Part shown: positions 1 through 7,866 of the stretch, piece by piece
Numbering within the stretch: the stretch's first letter is position 1
Layout: each line of letters opens with the position of its first letter
Assembly: GCA_002335385.1 (NCBI GenBank)
Contig: DCVK01000046.1
Coordinates: 1 to 30,069, forward strand
Direction of reading: 5' to 3'
Length of the DNA stretch: 30,069 nt
Source: Candidatus Aminicenantes bacterium UBA2190
GTDB taxonomy: Bacteria; Acidobacteriota; Aminicenantia; UBA2199
Notes under the pieces: model-generated
Databases searched by the model: none
The model's input: only the letters and a program-made list of their open reading frames with translations
Told to the model about the DNA's origin: nothing
Translations under genes and position numbers: made by a program

Positions 1-64
1 CGACCAGGATGTCGGCGCTGCCGATCTCGCCCAGCCTGCGGGTGACCTCGCCGCGGTGGATCAT
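1..64 (-). CDS. N-terminus of an unidentified protein, possibly a glycosyltransferase (cut by window edge)
   Basis: Only 21 codons are inside the window. The ATG at 62-64 overlaps the stop of the glycerate kinase gene as ATGA, so the two are probably translationally coupled and this is the next gene of the glucosylglycerate operon. The visible peptide ends GSADILV, which resembles the entry into the first beta strand of some GT-A glycosyltransferases (ADIVVGIP type). In this position a mannosylglucosylglycerate-type transferase or a glucosylglycerate-processing enzyme would fit. The fragment is too short to decide, and the family guess is weak inference. Confidence 0.45.
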   Translation of the reverse strand, partial: MIHRGEVTRRLGEIGSADILV

Positions 65-1422
65 GCCTCCGCCTCGCGCCCCGCCGGCGCCATGCCGCCG
101 AGCAGGATGACCTGGATGTCCATAACGTTCGTCCCCGTCGGCCCGGTCTTGACATGGCTGGCCACGCCGGCGCGCAGATCCAGCTCGCTGAAGAAAGAAT
201 AGGAATCGTTGTTCTCCAGATAGGCCGCGGCAGCGAGCCCGGTTTCCCGACCGGCTTGCATCGTGCGGCCGTCGACGAGCGCTCCGGCGGCATCGGTCGG
301 CCCGTCCAGCCCGTCGCTGCCGGCCGACAACAAGGTGATCCCTTCCTCGGCCGCGATCTCCATGGCGAAGGCCAGCGCCAGTTCCTGATTGCGGCCGCCC
401 GCCCCGCCGCCGCGCACGGTCACGGTCGTTTCGCCGCCGGAGAGCAGGCACAGCCTTTCGCCAGCAGCGAGGCCGGCCCGGGCGTGCAGCGCCCGGGTGG
501 CAAGCCAGCGTGCGGCGTCGCGCGCTTCCCCCTGCAGCTCCCGGGTAACGATCTCCACGCGGAAGCCCAGGGCACGCGCTTGGGCGGCGGCGGCGGCCAG
601 CGCCTGGGACAGGCTGCCCACCAGCACGTGCGCCGCGCGCGCGAAGCAGGGATCGTCCTGCTTGACCGTCTCCACCTCAAGCCCTTCCAGCCCGCGGCGC
701 AGATGGTCCGCCGCCCTCGCCGGCAGATGCGGCCATAGACCGTACTTGGCGATCACGGCCGTGGCGTCGGCGAAGGTCGTGGCGTCGGGGGCCGTTGGAC
801 CCGAGGCGATGACATCGAGCCGGTCGCCGATGACGTCGGAAAGGGCCAGGGTCAGCATGGCGGCCGGGTGCGCCGCCCTGGCCAGCCGGCCGCCCTTGAT
901 GGCCGACAGGTGCTTGCGCACGGCGTTCAGTTCGTCGATGGACGCCCCGGAGCGCAGCATCAGGCCGGTCACGGCCTGCTTGTCCTCCAGCGCCAGGCCG
1001 GCGGCAGGAGCCGCCAGCAGCGCCGAGGCGCCACCGGAGATCAGGCACAGGACCAGGGCGCGCTCGTCGGCTGAGCGCGCGATCTCCAGTATCTCGAGGG
1101 CGGCCCGCATGCCCTCCTCGTCGGGCAGCGGGTGGGAGGCCTGGGCCAGGGTGATGCGCCCCAGGAGCCCCGAGGATCCCCGGCGGGTTACCAGCAGCCC
1201 GCCGCTGATCCGGTCGCCCAGCATCTCCTCGACGGCAGCGCCCATGGGCACGGCGGCCTTGCCGCCGCCCAAGACCAGCAGGCGGTGGAAATCGTCCAGA
1301 CGGTATTCGCATCCGTCCGCCAGCAGCCGATCGCCCTGCAAAGCCAGGTGGCGTCTTACAGCCGAGCCGGGATCGGCGGCCGCGAGCGCGGCGGCAAAGA
1401 TCCGGCGCGCCTCGCGGTTCAT
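61..1422 (-). CDS. MOFRL-family glycerate 2-kinase
   Basis: 453 aa, the usual length for the DUF4147/MOFRL glycerate kinases, which phosphorylate D-glycerate to 2-phosphoglycerate in the cytoplasm. Family landmarks are the glycine-rich GGGKAA near the N-terminus, SGGASALLAAP, the NAVRKHLSAIKGGRLA stretch, LSDVIGD with ASGPTAPD, and the C-terminal MOFRL region with LLSGGETTVTV, GGRNQELALA and SAGSDGLDGPTDAAGA. The frame is open further upstream, but the Met at 1420-1422 is chosen because it overlaps the phosphatase stop (ATGA) and starts the conserved NREARRIFAAAL helix. The gene sits in the glucosylglycerate operon, where it could return glycerate released from the osmolyte to glycolysis; that role is inference. 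Confidence 0.9.
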   Translation of the reverse strand: MNREARRIFAAALAAADPGSAVRRHLALQGDRLLADGCEYRLDDFHRLLVLGGGKAAVPMGAAVEEMLGDRISGGLLVTRRGSSGLLGRITLAQASHPLPDEEGMRAALEILEIARSADERALVLCLISGGASALLAAPAAGLALEDKQAVTGLMLRSGASIDELNAVRKHLSAIKGGRLARAAHPAAMLTLALSDVIGDRLDVIASGPTAPDATTFADATAVIAKYGLWPHLPARAADHLRRGLEGLEVETVKQDDPCFARAAHVLVGSLSQALAAAAAQARALGFRVEIVTRELQGEARDAARWLATRALHARAGLAAGERLCLLSGGETTVTVRGGGAGGRNQELALAFAMEIAAEEGITLLSAGSDGLDGPTDAAGALVDGRTMQAGRETGLAAAAYLENNDSYSFFSELDLRAGVASHVKTGPTGTNVMDIQVILLGGMAPAGREAEA

Positions 1423-2282
1423 GGCCGCGGTCCCCGCCTTTGAGCGGCCTTGCCGGCGGCCAGCTCGTCCAGGAGCGCCATGACCGCCTCGTTCCATCCG
1501 GCCGGGCCGCTGCCGCGGGTACGGACCAGGCCGGGCAGGTCAACGCCGGCGGCATGGCCGCCTCCGGAACGCCCGACCAGGAAGGGGCGGTCCACGCGCC
1601 GCAGCATGGGCAGGTCGTTCAGGGCGTCGCCCAGGGCGGCGCTGACGACCGGCTGCCCTCGGCGGCGGCCTTCCCGGCCGTGCTGCTTCCGGTAACGCCC
1701 CAGCAGGATGCCGACGGCCCGGCCCTTGTCGTGGTTGCCGAGCAGATGATAGATCTCGCCTCGCGTCCAGCTCCGGCCCGAAGCCTCAATGGCCCGCAGG
1801 AAGCGCCCGGGGTCACCCCCGGTGAAGACGAACGGCTCGTCGAAATCGCGCTGCCGGGCCAGCCGGGCCTGAAAGAGGGAAAGGCCGGTCAGGGCGGCGA
1901 CCTCGGCAACGCTCATGTCGCCGAAGCCGCGCACGGGGACGCCCAGTTGCTGCCGCAGCCTGACGAACTCGGCACGCAACCGCGCATAAGGGGAACCGAG
2001 AGCGACCGTCGCCAGGCCGTCGGTCAGGGGCAGGCCCTTGATCCCGGCGACAGTTCCGGGCGGCATGAAGATGCCGCCGCCGTTCTCGCTGATGAAGGGG
2101 TGGCCGTTGCCCAGGCGCCGGCGCCAGAAGAGGATCTCGGCCCGCGTCTTGCTCGAGCAAAAGACCAGCGGCACCTGGAGCCGGGCCAGGCGCCGCAGCG
2201 CCGGCCGGGCCGCCGTCCAGGAACAGGTTCCCTGCTCCAGCAGCGTTCCGTCCAGGTCAGTGAAGATGACGAGCATGGGCAT
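1419..2282 (-). CDS. gpgP: Glucosyl-/mannosyl-3-phosphoglycerate phosphatase (HAD type IIB)
   Basis: 287 aa cytoplasmic HAD phosphatase. It should dephosphorylate glucosyl-3-phosphoglycerate made by the gene just upstream, giving glucosylglycerate. HAD motif I is TDLDGTLL (nucleophile Asp9, acid/base Asp11), motif II is in FCSSKTRAE, then come SENGGGIF and FDEPF, which are typical of the MPGP family. NHDKG supplies the motif III lysine and ALGDALNDLPML is motif IV. The start is 11 nt after the gpgS stop with a weak SD, and an ATG two codons later (2276) is an equally good start. The last codons overlap the glycerate kinase start. Family assignment is strong; glucosyl over mannosyl specificity is inferred from the gpgS neighbour. 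Confidence 0.88.
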   Translation of the reverse strand: MPMLVIFTDLDGTLLEQGTCSWTAARPALRRLARLQVPLVFCSSKTRAEILFWRRRLGNGHPFISENGGGIFMPPGTVAGIKGLPLTDGLATVALGSPYARLRAEFVRLRQQLGVPVRGFGDMSVAEVAALTGLSLFQARLARQRDFDEPFVFTGGDPGRFLRAIEASGRSWTRGEIYHLLGNHDKGRAVGILLGRYRKQHGREGRRRGQPVVSAALGDALNDLPMLRRVDRPFLVGRSGGGHAAGVDLPGLVRTRGSGPAGWNEAVMALLDELAAGKAAQRRGPRP

Positions 2283-2293
2283 TGGACGAAAGG

Positions 2294-3502
2294 TCAGCGG
2301 TTGTCATCGTCGACCGCGGCGACCAGCATATCGGAAATGCCGGGGATCGCCGCCAGCACCCGGTTCCAGTTGGGGATGAGCGGAGTACCCATGGGGTTCT
2401 GCAGGAACGCCTCGGAGGCCATGGTGATGCCGCGGGCGAACGCCTCCACCGCCTTGGCCTCCTCGTGGCGGTCGAAGGCCAGCCCGTTGATGGTGGCGTC
2501 GGCCTCGTATTTGACCATGGTATCCTCGGCGTTGCGCAGGTAGGTCACGGCCAGCGACTTGAAGAAGGGCTCGGAGAAGATGCCGCCTTCCGACGCCAGC
2601 GTGCGAAAGACGGACTTGCAGATGTCCACCGTCATCTTGAGCAGGCCGCGCTCGGGATTGTGCGCCGACAGGCTTTGGTGCTTGTGCTCGTAGTTGTCCG
2701 ACAGGTCGACCTGGCAGATGCGCCGCGCCGAGTAGTTGCGGTACACCTCGGCCAGCGAGCCGACCTCCAGCCCCCAATCCCAGGGAATGCGATTGACGCG
2801 GGCCATGTCGGTGACCATGCAGAACTCGCCCGAAAGCGGGTAGCGGAAGCTATCCAGGAAATCGATGAAGCCGTGCCGGCCCAGCAGGGACTCGAGGGAG
2901 CGCAGCAGCGGCGTGACCAGCAGCCGCGTCACGCGGCCGTGCATGCGATCGGTCACGCGGCTGTAGTAGCCCTTGCAGAAGACAAAGTCCAGGGCGGGGC
3001 TGACCACCGGATAGCAGAGCCGGGCCAGCATCTCGCGGCTGTAGGTGACGATGTCGCAGTCGTGCAGGGCGATGACGTCGCTGCGGTTGCGGGCGATGAT
3101 GTAGCCGTAGGCCAGCCAGGCGGAGCGCCCCTTGCCGCGGTGACCCACCGACAGGTCGTTGCGCGTCAGGGTATCGTAGATCTCGGCGATGCGCCGGCCG
3201 TCGTTGTGGATGACCTTTACCTCGCAGGAGAGCGGTTCCATGAAGCGGCGGACACGGGCGAAATCCTTATCCGAGCCCTTGTCCAGGACCAGGACGACCT
3301 CGTTGAGGTACTTCACCTTGGCCAGCTCGGCGATGATGCGCGGCATGGCCGGCCCTTCGAATTCGGAATAGAGGGCCGGCAGGACCAGCGCCATGGAGCG
3401 CAGCCGCGAATACTCCAGCAGCTCGCGATCCATCCTCTCCAGCGCGGGCTTGCCCAGCCGGTGCAGCGTGGTGATGATGCCATTCTGAAAAAAATCGGAC
3501 AT
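2294..3502 (-). CDS. gpgS: Glucosyl-3-phosphoglycerate synthase (GT81 family)
   Basis: 402 aa retaining GT-A glycosyltransferase. It should transfer glucose from an NDP-glucose to D-3-phosphoglycerate, the first step to the compatible solute glucosylglycerate. Diagnostic stretches are LPALYSEFEG (about 41-50), LVLDKGSDKD, GHRGKGRSAWLAYG, the metal-binding HDCDIVTYSREML (DxD-like D148/D150), and YPLSGEFCMV followed by IPWDWGLEVG. These match bacterial GpgS rather than mannosyl-3-phosphoglycerate synthase. A strong SD (GGGAGGAG) overlaps the TAG stop of the membrane-protein gene upstream, so the two are coupled. The phosphatase follows 11 nt later, giving the standard gpgS-gpgP pair. Confidence 0.92.
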   Translation of the reverse strand: MSDFFQNGIITTLHRLGKPALERMDRELLEYSRLRSMALVLPALYSEFEGPAMPRIIAELAKVKYLNEVVLVLDKGSDKDFARVRRFMEPLSCEVKVIHNDGRRIAEIYDTLTRNDLSVGHRGKGRSAWLAYGYIIARNRSDVIALHDCDIVTYSREMLARLCYPVVSPALDFVFCKGYYSRVTDRMHGRVTRLLVTPLLRSLESLLGRHGFIDFLDSFRYPLSGEFCMVTDMARVNRIPWDWGLEVGSLAEVYRNYSARRICQVDLSDNYEHKHQSLSAHNPERGLLKMTVDICKSVFRTLASEGGIFSEPFFKSLAVTYLRNAEDTMVKYEADATINGLAFDRHEEAKAVEAFARGITMASEAFLQNPMGTPLIPNWNRVLAAIPGISDMLVAAVDDDNR

Positions 3503-3511
3503 GGCTCCTCC

Positions 3512-4210
3512 CTACAAATGCTCGATATCCTTTTGCGGACCGGCGCCTGGGGCGCCTTCCTTCTCGATCACCTTGCGCGCCGCGTCGATGCCGCCCACGC
3601 CGAAGGCGATGGCCAGGGCCAGGACGATGCCGCCGAAGAGGATCGAAAATGCGGCGATGACGATGCCCGGCGCCAGCTGCAGCTGCTCCAGGGCCATGGC
3701 CAGAACCAGCACCGTCAGCAGCAGCCTGGCCGCCTCGGCCAGCAGCCGGGCATAGCGGGTGCCGCTGTTGACCGCCGCCAGCAGCACGGCCCGGCCGATG
3801 AAGGCGGCGATGACAAAGCCGAAGACCAGAATGATCAGGGCGGAAAAGACCCGGGGCAGGTACAGGATGAAGCGCGCCGCCAGGTCGTCGAAGACCCGGA
3901 AGCGCAGGGCGCTCAACCCGGCGACGATCATGCCGCTCAGCAGCAACCAGAAGACCAGCGCGGCGACAGCCTCGGACGGGCGGCGCCACAGGTCGGCCTT
4001 GCGCATCACGGCGGTCAGGCCCATGCGGTCGCTCCAGGCATCGAACTTGACGGCTTTCAGGAACCGGCGCAGCAGGACGCGGAAAAGGCGCGCCAGCAGG
4101 AATCCGGCCAGGATGATCAGCAGCATGGCCAGGATGTTCGGCGCGAACTCCCGGAATTTGAGAGCCAGATCCTCGATCGGTTGCCATAACAATTTTACAA
4201 ATTCGTTCAT
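3512..4210 (-). CDS. Multi-pass membrane protein of the conserved TM-helix/mechanosensitive-channel type
   Basis: 232 aa with about five hydrophobic segments, roughly at residues 24-47, 80-101, 112-140, 158-175 and 178-205. The repeated membrane-helix pattern with short polar loops resembles the TM_helix (PF05552) proteins related to small-conductance mechanosensitive channels, but the soluble MscS beta domain is absent. The last helix is Gly/Ala-rich, as in a pore-lining helix (FSILFGGIVLALAIAFGVGG), and a short charged cytoplasmic tail follows. The SD is GGGAGG before the ATG. It is the first gene after the promoter and is coupled to gpgS, which suggests an osmotic role such as solute release or tension sensing. 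That function is inference. Confidence 0.8.
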   Translation of the reverse strand: MNEFVKLLWQPIEDLALKFREFAPNILAMLLIILAGFLLARLFRVLLRRFLKAVKFDAWSDRMGLTAVMRKADLWRRPSEAVAALVFWLLLSGMIVAGLSALRFRVFDDLAARFILYLPRVFSALIILVFGFVIAAFIGRAVLLAAVNSGTRYARLLAEAARLLLTVLVLAMALEQLQLAPGIVIAAFSILFGGIVLALAIAFGVGGIDAARKVIEKEGAPGAGPQKDIEHL

Positions 4211-4268
4211 GCTCCACCTCCCGGGCCGGGCCCGGCCTGAAAGAAAAGGTCAGGGTGCGTTTAAAGAT

Positions 4269-4297
4269 ATTGTACGGGTTCGCGCCGGCAATTGCAA
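4269..4297 (-). promoter_or_regulatory. Sigma70-like promoter of the glucosylglycerate operon
   Basis: On the minus strand TTGCAA (4292-4297) and TACAAT (4269-4274) are separated by exactly 17 nt. Transcription would start near 4262, giving a leader of about 50 nt. A perfect 14-nt palindrome (4224-4237) lies directly beside the SD of the first gene and could affect its translation. Confidence 0.6.
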
Positions 4298-4299
4298 TG

Positions 4300-4334
4300 A
4301 AAAAAACAGGGCAGGTGCCGGCCTTCAGGCCGGC
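4300..4334 (-). terminator. Hairpin over the stop codon of the FtcD-like gene, possible terminator
   Basis: On the minus strand GCCGGCC and GGCCGGC (4317-4334) form a perfect 7-bp stem with a TGAA loop that contains the TGA stop of the FtcD-like gene. A run of seven T residues (4300-4306) follows 10 nt after the stem. This is farther than in a strong intrinsic terminator, so termination may be partial and allow some read-through to the osmolyte operon. Confidence 0.45.
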
Positions 4335-5248
4335 CGGTTCTGCTCGTCGAGGTCAGTCTGGATCTTGCGCTCGAGTATCTTGTCGAAGCTGAAGTCCTGG
4401 ATGCCCAGGTAGAAGAAGGCCGACTCGATGAAGGCCGTCTCCGGGACCAGGCCGATCATCTCCACCTTGCGCACGGTCACGCCGAAGCGCCGGGATTCGC
4501 TGCGCAGCATTTCCAGAACGCGGTACATGGGCATGGCCCGGTAGTTGGCGATGGTCACCGTGATCTGCGCCGCCTTGTGCTCGCTGTCCAGGCCGGCATA
4601 GGCGTTGACATGGGCCAGTCCGCCGTGGGCGTGCTGGATGAGCCGGCTGATGTCCTCGGCGATCGCCTCCTCGGGAGTATCGAGGACGGCCTTGAAGCTG
4701 ATCATGGGGTAGCGGGCGCCGATGATCGTGGCGCCGGCGGCGGGCTGGAAGGCCGAGGGGCCGAAATCGGGCTTCCAGCGCGGGTCCTTCAGCTTGTTCT
4801 CCAGGCCCTCGTATTCGCCCTCGCGGATGTTCTCGACATAGCGGCGCATGGGGAAGCGCGCCGACTCGCCGTAGAGATAAACCGGGATCTTGAACTCCTC
4901 GGCCACCTTCTGGGCGAAAGCCGCCGACATGGCCACGGTCTCCTCGATGGTGGCGTCCTTGAGCGGCACGAAGGGGAAGACGTCGACGGAGCCGAGGCGC
5001 GGATATTCTCCATGGTGCTCGCGCATGTCGACATGGGCCAGGGTTTCGCGGTAGAGCAGCATCCCGCCTTCGAACAAGGCCTCCTGGGTCCCCGTGAAGG
5101 AGAAGACGGTGCGGTTGCGCACGCTGTCGCGGGAGACGTCGAGGACGGTGAGGTCCTTGACGGTCTTCAGCTTCTGCACCAGGTCATCGATGAATTTCTG
5201 GTCCTTGCCCTCGCAGATGTTGGGCACGCAGGAAATGATCTTGTTCAT
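4325..5248 (-). CDS. Stand-alone formiminotransferase-like protein with catalytic His replaced by Tyr
   Basis: 307 aa, covering both subdomains of the formiminotransferase half of FTCD and nothing of the cyclodeaminase half. It starts IISCVPNICEG (family VECVPNFSEG) and keeps NRTVFSFTG, DVFPFVP and REGEYEGL. In mammalian FTCD the catalytic His82 lies in EHPRMG; here the aligned stretch is EYPRLG, so residue 82 is Tyr. The folate/substrate-side stretch FLIAYNVNL seen in the full-length paralogue of this window is MISFKAVL here. A good SD (GGAGGAG) follows the decarboxylase beta-subunit stop by a few bases, so it is co-transcribed with the sodium pump. Ordinary formimidoyl-glutamate transfer is therefore doubtful; a different acyl donor or a non-catalytic role is possible. 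Confidence 0.85.
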   Translation of the reverse strand: MNKIISCVPNICEGKDQKFIDDLVQKLKTVKDLTVLDVSRDSVRNRTVFSFTGTQEALFEGGMLLYRETLAHVDMREHHGEYPRLGSVDVFPFVPLKDATIEETVAMSAAFAQKVAEEFKIPVYLYGESARFPMRRYVENIREGEYEGLENKLKDPRWKPDFGPSAFQPAAGATIIGARYPMISFKAVLDTPEEAIAEDISRLIQHAHGGLAHVNAYAGLDSEHKAAQITVTIANYRAMPMYRVLEMLRSESRRFGVTVRKVEMIGLVPETAFIESAFFYLGIQDFSFDKILERKIQTDLDEQNRPA

Positions 5249-5263
5249 AGCTTCTCCTCCAGA

Positions 5264-6949
5264 TTAAAAGATTCCCAGCAGGATGCCGGCGGCGATGGCC
5301 GAGCCGATCACCCCGGCCACGTTGGGCCCCATGGCGTGCATCAGCAGGTGATTGTCGGGATCGAATTGGCGCCCGACCATCTCCGCCACGCGCGCCGAGT
5401 CGGGAACGGCCGAGACGCCGGCCGCGCCGATCAGCGGGTTGACCTTCCTCCCCGCGGGCAGGAACAGGTTCATCAGCTTGGCGAACAGCACGCCGCCGGC
5501 GGTGGCCACGGCGAACGAGGCGCAGCCCAGGGCGAAGATCAGGATGGAGCGGGTATTCAGGAAGACCTGGGCCGTGGTCGAGGCGCCGACGACCAGGCCC
5601 AGCAGCATGGTGCTGATATCGATCAGCGCCGAGGACGCGGTCTTGGCCAGGCGCCCGGTCACCCCCGACTCCTTCAGCAGATTGCCGAAAAAGAGCATGC
5701 CCAGCAGCGGGATGGCGCCGGGGGCGATGAAGGTGGTGGCGATGAAGGCGACGATGGGGAAGATGATCTTTTCCGACTGGGGCACCTTGCGGCTGGGCTT
5801 CATGCGGATGCGCCGCTCCCTGTCCGAGGTCAGCAGTTTCATGATCGGCGGCTGGATGATGGGCACCAGCCCCATGTAGGAGTAGGCGGCGATGGCGATG
5901 GGGCCGATCAGCGCCGGGGCCAGCTTGGAGGTGAGGAAGATGGCCGTGGGCCCGTCGGCGCCGCCGATGATGCCGATGGAAGCCGCCTGGGCCGGGGTGA
6001 ACTTGAGCAGCAGCGCCCCGATGAAGGTGGCGAAGATGCCGATCTGGGCGGCGGCGCCCAGCAGGATGGTCTTGGGGTTGGAGAGCAGGGTGGAGAAATC
6101 GGTCATGGCGCCGATGCCCAGGAAAATCAGCGGCGGGAACATGCCGGAGGTGACAAACTGGTAGATGATCCCCAGCACCGAATTGGTGGTGGTGTTGAAC
6201 ACGTACTGCCGCGTCACCGGGTCGATCATGTAGACCGACAGGCTGTTGAACAGCTGCACCGGCAGGGGAATGTTGCCGACGATGATGCCGAAGCCGATGG
6301 GCACCAGCAGCAGCGGCTCGTACTCCCTGCGGATGGCGATATAGATGAACAGCAGGCCGATGAGGATCATGATCAGGTTCTTGTAGGAGAAGTTCAGCAG
6401 GCCGCTCGTGCCGGCAATCTGCTCAACATAGCCCTGGAACTTGGCGCTGACGGCTTGTTCAGAACCCCTGCCCATGGCCAGCGAGGACACCACGGCGACA
6501 GCCCGGCTTTCTTCCACGGCCACCACCTTGAAAAATCCCACCAGGTCCCCCGCCGCATCGTCCAACCGGCCCTTCATGTTGACGCGCACCTTGCGGCTGC
6601 GTCCCCGATCCAGGCTGACATAGGAACCGGCGGCTTCGACGCGGAAGGGAACGCCGGCCAGCGCCGGCTGCGCGAAGCGGACCCGGGCCAACTCCAGCAT
6701 CTGCCGGCCCGGCCGGAGTTCGACCCTGGCCAGCGACGATGCCAGCTCGCTCTCCATCACGACGCAGCGGCCGATCTCATCGCCCAGGCTGTTGAGCAGC
6801 ACGCCCCGCGAGCCGACCGCGATGTGGCTCTCCCCGCCTTTCATCAGCTGGATGACCGGAAGATCGAAGGGAGTGACGGCGGCCCTATCAGCGCCCAGGG
6901 CGGCCAGCGGCGCCGCCAGCATGACCAGCCACACGGACCATTTTTTCAT
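5264..6949 (-). CDS. Na+-translocating decarboxylase beta subunit with extra exported N-terminal domain
   Basis: 561 aa. From about residue 185 to the end it is a clear OadB/GcdB/MmdB membrane subunit. Landmarks are IAIRREYEPLLLVPIGFG, the conserved GGADGPTAIF (about 329-338, with the Asp implicated in Na+ passage), GLVVGASTTAQVFL and MHAMGPNVAGVIGSAIAAG. It couples carboxybiotin decarboxylation to Na+ export. Normal family members begin just before the first helix. Here about 180 residues precede it: a signal-like segment (KKWSVWLVMLAAPLAALGA) and a mostly beta-predicted domain of unknown family. The start at 6949 is preferred over an in-frame ATG at 6970 because it has GAGGT five bases upstream and begins the signal sequence. 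Acyl-CoA specificity cannot be read from this subunit. Confidence 0.92.
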   Translation of the reverse strand: MKKWSVWLVMLAAPLAALGADRAAVTPFDLPVIQLMKGGESHIAVGSRGVLLNSLGDEIGRCVVMESELASSLARVELRPGRQMLELARVRFAQPALAGVPFRVEAAGSYVSLDRGRSRKVRVNMKGRLDDAAGDLVGFFKVVAVEESRAVAVVSSLAMGRGSEQAVSAKFQGYVEQIAGTSGLLNFSYKNLIMILIGLLFIYIAIRREYEPLLLVPIGFGIIVGNIPLPVQLFNSLSVYMIDPVTRQYVFNTTTNSVLGIIYQFVTSGMFPPLIFLGIGAMTDFSTLLSNPKTILLGAAAQIGIFATFIGALLLKFTPAQAASIGIIGGADGPTAIFLTSKLAPALIGPIAIAAYSYMGLVPIIQPPIMKLLTSDRERRIRMKPSRKVPQSEKIIFPIVAFIATTFIAPGAIPLLGMLFFGNLLKESGVTGRLAKTASSALIDISTMLLGLVVGASTTAQVFLNTRSILIFALGCASFAVATAGGVLFAKLMNLFLPAGRKVNPLIGAAGVSAVPDSARVAEMVGRQFDPDNHLLMHAMGPNVAGVIGSAIAAGILLGIF

Positions 6950-6976
6950 CTTGACCTCGAATGCGCGCATTCCGCC

Positions 6977-7486
6977 CTACAGGGTGGTCATGAACGGCCG
7001 GGAAATTTCGATGAGCTTGTCGCCCTCGCTGATGTTGGCGCCCTTCTGCACGAACACCTTTTTCACCGTGCCGTCGAACGGGGCCTGGATCTGGTTCTCC
7101 ATTTTCATGGCCTCCATGACCAGCAGGGACTGGCCGGCCTTCACCGCGTCGCCCTCCTTGACCAGCACGTCCAGCACCAGCCCCGGCAGCGGCGCCGGGA
7201 TGGCGCTCGAGCCTTCCTGGCCCCCGGCGGCGCTCTGCGGCGGCGGGGTCATCACCGGCGCCGCCTCCTTGCCCGGTGCGGCGGCGGGAACTGCGGCGGG
7301 GGCGGCGGCCGGCACTGCCGGGCCGCTGCGCGCCAGGCTGCTGAACACGCTCTGGCCGCTTCCCAGCTGCTTCAGCACCACCTTGTATTCCTTGTCGTCG
7401 ATCTGTACCAGCGCGTATTCCGCGGTAAGCTCCTTGATGCCGGCATGGAATTCCTTGCCGCCGACGGCCATGATGTATTCGCGCAT
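6977..7486 (-). CDS. Biotin carboxyl carrier subunit of the decarboxylase
   Basis: 169 aa. The N-terminal 45 residues form a small beta domain, residues 55-95 are an Ala/Pro-rich flexible linker, and the C-terminal biotinyl domain carries EAMKMEN with the biotin-accepting Lys128. The swinging arm moves carboxybiotin between the carboxyltransferase and the membrane beta subunit. The SD is AAGGAG eight bases before the ATG, and the start overlaps the stop of the small subunit as TAATG. The length and linker match the gamma/BCCP subunits of methylmalonyl-CoA, glutaconyl-CoA and oxaloacetate decarboxylases. Confidence 0.93.
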   Translation of the reverse strand: MREYIMAVGGKEFHAGIKELTAEYALVQIDDKEYKVVLKQLGSGQSVFSSLARSGPAVPAAAPAAVPAAAPGKEAAPVMTPPPQSAAGGQEGSSAIPAPLPGLVLDVLVKEGDAVKAGQSLLVMEAMKMENQIQAPFDGTVKKVFVQKGANISEGDKLIEISRPFMTTL

Positions 7487-7854
7487 TATCGTTCTCCTTT
7501 GATCGGCTGGCCTGAACGCTTGCCCGCGTCGCCCCGCCAGTCGGGGGCGGCCGGGTCGCGCCGGAAGGTGAAGCGCGCCAGACGGTCGCCGCCGTGCAGG
7601 CGCATCTCCACTTCCAGCAGGGCGGCGATCACGGCGGCCGCGTCGGCAGGCGGCACCGGCGTGATGGCCAACGGCACCGCTTCCCGGGGCGCGGCCGCGG
7701 GCACGGGCGCCGGGGGCGGGGGCGCGGTCCGGCGCCGGTTGATCCAGGCCGGGACCAGCGAGATGGCTGAGATCAGCCAGCTGGTGAGCAGCAGCCCGAA
7801 GAAAACCACGCTGATTCCGACCAGTGAAACGATGAGAGCATCGCGGATGGCCAC
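7486..7854 (-). CDS. Small membrane subunit of sodium-pump decarboxylase (OadG/MmdD-like)
   Basis: 122 aa. One N-terminal membrane helix (residues 7-33, VSLVGISVVFFGLLLTSWLI), a Pro/Ala-rich linker and a short charged tail match OadG_gamma proteins, which hold the soluble carboxyltransferase on the membrane complex. Translation starts at a GTG (7852-7854) behind a strong GGGAGGG SD 13 nt after the carboxyltransferase stop. It overlaps the biotin carrier start, consistent with fixed subunit stoichiometry. Confidence 0.85.
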   Translation of the reverse strand: MAIRDALIVSLVGISVVFFGLLLTSWLISAISLVPAWINRRRTAPPPPAPVPAAAPREAVPLAITPVPPADAAAVIAALLEVEMRLHGGDRLARFTFRRDPAAPDWRGDAGKRSGQPIKGER

Positions 7855-7866
7855 CTGTCCCTCCCT

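Noticed and set aside
2282..4189. Plus-strand open frame of 635 codons
   Set aside because: It is antisense to gpgS and the channel-like gene, both of which have clear family motifs, SDs and operon spacing. The antisense product has no recognisable domain.
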